Shown here piece after piece: positions 61,797 to 64,000 of a stretch of DNA of 64,000 bases. The position numbers and the translations under genes are program-made. The DNA comes from Vespertiliibacter pulmonis (GTDB lineage: Bacteria; Pseudomonadota; Gammaproteobacteria; Enterobacterales; Pasteurellaceae): NCBI RefSeq assembly GCF_013377275.1, contig NZ_CP016615.1, forward strand, positions 1,188,830 to 1,252,829, read 5' to 3'. Numbering within the stretch: the first letter of the stretch is position 1; every line of letters begins with the position of its first letter. The notes under the pieces are model-generated. The model saw only the letters and a list, made by a program, of their open reading frames with translations, did not search any database and was not told where the DNA came from.

Positions 61797-63110
61797 TTAT
61801 TTATGCTGAGATTTCTGCGTTGGTTTAATTGGTTTTGCTAAATTTGATTCTGAGCGAATAATATAGGGCGTAACGAAAATAATCAGCTCTCGTTTTGAAA
61901 TTTTGTCCCGCCGTTGGCTGAATAAGTATTTAAGCATAGGGATGCTACCTAGTACAGGTACTTTATCTTCACCTTTGGCAGTAAGATGTTGAAAAATGCC
62001 GCCAAGTACGATTGTTTCTCCGTGTTTTGCAAATACTTGGGTTTTTAATTCTTGTTTATCTATGGTTGCTAAATCACTGGCGCCTTTTGAGTTAGCAGGA
62101 GAATTTTGTGTCACAATAAGATCTAGTAAAATTTGGTTGTTTTCTGAAATATGGGGGGTAACTTCTAACCCAAGTACTGCATCTTTGAATTCAAGCTCGG
62201 AAGTTTGAGATTTTTTATCATAAATGGCATAAGGAATTTCTGTTCCTTGCTTAATACTTGCACTTTTTTTATTGGTGGTGAGTAAGCGAGGACTAGCAAT
62301 AATTTCAACGCTATTTTCTTGTTCTAAGGCGCTTAATTCTAAATCCAGTACTCGGCTGTTAATACTTGCAACTTGTAAGACCATTGATGCTGCATTATTT
62401 ACTACAGGAAAATTAATATTTAGGTTATTAGTTATTAAATCATTGCCTTCTAAATTGCCACTAAAACGATAAGAATTTTTATTACGGCTAAACATTCCCC
62501 ACCGAACCCCTAATTCTTTGAGATTTTCACTGCTGATCGTAACGATCCGAGCCTCAATAGCAATTTGTTCTATTGGTGTATCTAGCTGTTTAATTATTTG
62601 AGTAAGATTTTTAATAGAACTAGGCGTATCTTTGATAATAATGCGGTTACTTCTATCATCAAAATGTAAATAACCATTTTCAGAGAGTAAATTGCCGTTT
62701 CCTTTCGTAATAGATTCGATAATTTCTGATGCTTTAGCATAATTAAGTTGTATTGTTTTAGTAATGACTTTCGGGCTAATAATAGTTGATGATTCTAAAA
62801 TAGCAGTATTTTGTGATGTACTTTTTTCCTCTTTATTTTTTGATTTTGTAACATAATAAATATTGTTATCTTTTTCAATATGAAAATTATGAATGTGGGA
62901 AAGACTTTGTATGATTTTATCAAAATTACTTTTTTTTATTTGTAGTGTAGAAACAGTATCAATATTTTCAGTTAATACAATATCTTTATCTGTTTCTTGT
63001 GCTAGATAAGAGATAATATCTTTGGTTGGCGCATCTTTTAGTACTATAGAAATAGTATTAGAAAATACAGAGAAACTTATAAAAATTAATCCTAAATAAA
63101 GCGTTCGCAT
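61797..63110 (-). CDS. comE: Competence / type IV pilus secretin ComE (PilQ-like)
   Basis: Outer-membrane secretin subunit of 437 residues through which DNA, or a type IV pilus, passes during natural transformation. Signal peptide at the N-terminus (LYLGLIFISFSVFS), an N0/STN-like domain (about 20-95), an N1 domain (about 117-175) and the secretin core with VEIIASPRLLTTNKKSA, GLEVTPHI and KHGETIVLGGIF...VPVLGSIPMLKYLF. It lies eight bases after comD. Named by the Haemophilus com scheme. Confidence 0.93.
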   Translation of the reverse strand: MRTLYLGLIFISFSVFSNTISIVLKDAPTKDIISYLAQETDKDIVLTENIDTVSTLQIKKSNFDKIIQSLSHIHNFHIEKDNNIYYVTKSKNKEEKSTSQNTAILESSTIISPKVITKTIQLNYAKASEIIESITKGNGNLLSENGYLHFDDRSNRIIIKDTPSSIKNLTQIIKQLDTPIEQIAIEARIVTISSENLKELGVRWGMFSRNKNSYRFSGNLEGNDLITNNLNINFPVVNNAASMVLQVASINSRVLDLELSALEQENSVEIIASPRLLTTNKKSASIKQGTEIPYAIYDKKSQTSELEFKDAVLGLEVTPHISENNQILLDLIVTQNSPANSKGASDLATIDKQELKTQVFAKHGETIVLGGIFQHLTAKGEDKVPVLGSIPMLKYLFSQRRDKISKRELIIFVTPYIIRSESNLAKPIKPTQKSQHK

Positions 63111-63118
63111 AATCTCTC

Positions 63119-63502
63119 CTAAAGTTTGATCTGAATAATATTGGGTGCTTCACAAATTTCTGTATGATGCCAATCAATATAATTAAATGATTTTAAATCA
63201 ATATTTTCAATTTGTACTTCTGATAAACTCAGATAGTCATCTTTTTGAAGTACGATTAGCTGATTTTCTTTATTGACAAATAGTGCTTTATATTGATTAT
63301 TAACTTCAACCAACCCAACTAATTTTAATTGGCTAAAGCCGATAGGAAGATTAATTGTGTTTAGTTCTTTATTAGGTTTACAAGCGGAGAGTTTAGTTTG
63401 ATTTTCTGCATTTTTACTATTATTTTGCTGTATAGTTTCTTCATAAAAAGGATCAGCTTTACAATGTAAACTAAGAAATAGTAGCATTAAATACTTTTTC
63501 AT
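63119..63502 (-). CDS. comD: ComD, PilP-like competence protein
   Basis: Small exported protein of 127 residues with a short signal sequence (MLLFLSLHCKA). The core SQLKLVGLVEVNNQYKALFVN and VLQKDDYLSL match the PilP beta-domain pattern (KLVG.....) that links the inner-membrane PilNO complex to the secretin. Unlike typical PilP, a proper lipobox is not evident (SLHC). AAGGAG lies upstream of the ATG. Position between comC and comE supports the name. Confidence 0.8.
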   Translation of the reverse strand: MKKYLMLLFLSLHCKADPFYEETIQQNNSKNAENQTKLSACKPNKELNTINLPIGFSQLKLVGLVEVNNQYKALFVNKENQLIVLQKDDYLSLSEVQIENIDLKSFNYIDWHHTEICEAPNIIQIKL

Positions 63503-63511
63503 GTTATCTCC

Positions 63512-64000
63512 TTAATTTTTTAAGACAAATATTGCATTGATCTGAACCATCCTATCTTGATCTAATTTAGAGATTAAGATCTCTTTAGGATATAATTTTT
63601 CTAATGTATTTAATTCTGATAATATATGAAAGATATGGTTACTTTGCTGATTGAATGTAAGATATAACTTATGTTCATTATCTAAACTCCATTGTAAGTT
63701 TTCTATTTTTGCCTGCTGTTTGTTAAGAATGTTTTTTATCTTTTGGTTAATAATTGAAATATATTTATCTTGTAGGTTTTCTAATTTAGTGTGTTTGTTT
63801 AAACTTTCTTTTAATTTAATTGATGTGCTTAGTTTTATCTGTAAGTTTTCTTTTTCTTGATGTTGCTGTGTTAGTTTTGATTTATAAAATAAATAATTTA
63901 ATACGGGATAAGATAAAATAACGATTATAGTTATAATAATATAGATAATTAGATATCTATTTAAATGTGTTAAAAATTGGTATATATTACTATAAGGTTT
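63512..64000 (-). CDS. comC: ComC, PilO-like competence protein (5' end beyond window)
   Basis: An open frame runs from the right edge to a TAA at 63512-63514, giving 162 residues with no start in view. It has one membrane helix near the visible beginning (YLIIYIIITIIVILSYPVL), a long coiled-coil-like stretch rich in Lys, Gln and Leu (about 50-110), and a C-terminal domain ending AIFVLKN. This is the shape of PilO/ComC, an inner-membrane scaffold of the pilus/DNA-uptake machine. It stops nine bases before comD. The identity is inferred mainly from position and topology. Confidence 0.75.
   Translation of the reverse strand, partial: KPYSNIYQFLTHLNRYLIIYIIITIIVILSYPVLNYLFYKSKLTQQHQEKENLQIKLSTSIKLKESLNKHTKLENLQDKYISIINQKIKNILNKQQAKIENLQWSLDNEHKLYLTFNQQSNHIFHILSELNTLEKLYPKEILISKLDQDRMVQINAIFVLKN

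Overview
The window is a stretch of chromosome from a member of the Pasteurellaceae. It is AT-rich, and its gene content and order (rsxABCDGE, rpsF-priB-rpsR-rplI, lolD-lolE, comC-comD-comE, nusB/pgpA) resemble Haemophilus/Actinobacillus. Many copies of the Apl-type DNA uptake core ACAAGCGGT are scattered through it, often paired as hairpins. That variant points to the Actinobacillus pleuropneumoniae / Mannheimia / Bibersteinia side of the family rather than to Haemophilus influenzae; the species cannot be named from the sequence alone. No tRNA, rRNA, insertion sequence, prophage or CRISPR array was seen.

Layout: (1) 1-7.2 kb, housekeeping genes: the end of hflC, purA, fabB, a small cytochrome b562-like gene, a TqsA-type exporter, htpX and SOS-controlled dinB. 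(2) 7.3-15.6 kb, the lysine exporter lysO followed by a complete tetrathionate respiration locus, ttrRS divergent from ttrBCA, with a perfect FNR box between them. (3) 15.6-26.6 kb, a membrane 'recombinase' (Gcr family), dusA, then the rsx (rnf) electron-transfer operon. This operon is interrupted by a TRIC/UPF0126 channel gene and ends in an overlapping lpxM. (4) 26.6-37.4 kb, one 10.3-kb trimeric autotransporter adhesin with its own promoter and terminator, carrying an internal, nearly identical 1,740-bp tandem duplication. (5) 37.5-48 kb, menF, alaA, a RarD-like permease, priA, ligA, cyaY, recQ. (6) 48-57 kb, an AT-rich acyltransferase-3 gene squeezed behind eno, then eno, lolDE, pfkA, csdA with an overlapping secreted nuclease gene, and an NRAMP-fold transporter without the canonical metal motifs. 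(7) 57-64 kb, the S6/PriB/S18/L9 operon with an S6:S18-type leader, ydcH, a secreted unknown protein, LysE-type exporter, pgpA, nusB (thiL missing between them) and the comC-D-E competence genes running off the right edge.

How the genes fit together: the anaerobic lifestyle is served by ttrBCA (periplasmic tetrathionate reduction fed from menaquinol, consistent with menF nearby) and the Rsx/Rnf pump. Surface biology is served by lpxM, the trimeric adhesin, lolDE and the acyltransferase. Natural transformation is represented both by the secretin operon and by its uptake signals; one signal-like core lies in each unit of the RsxC C-terminal repeat.

The least ordinary items are the duplicated adhesin with a helical block inside its head, the rsx operon insertion, the USS-bearing RsxC repeat, the motif-less NRAMP protein, and the rearranged nusB-pgpA junction. 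None of these is clearly a new biological system; they are leads of differing strength. Start codons were reassigned in several places where a ribosome-binding site or a known N-terminus argued for it.
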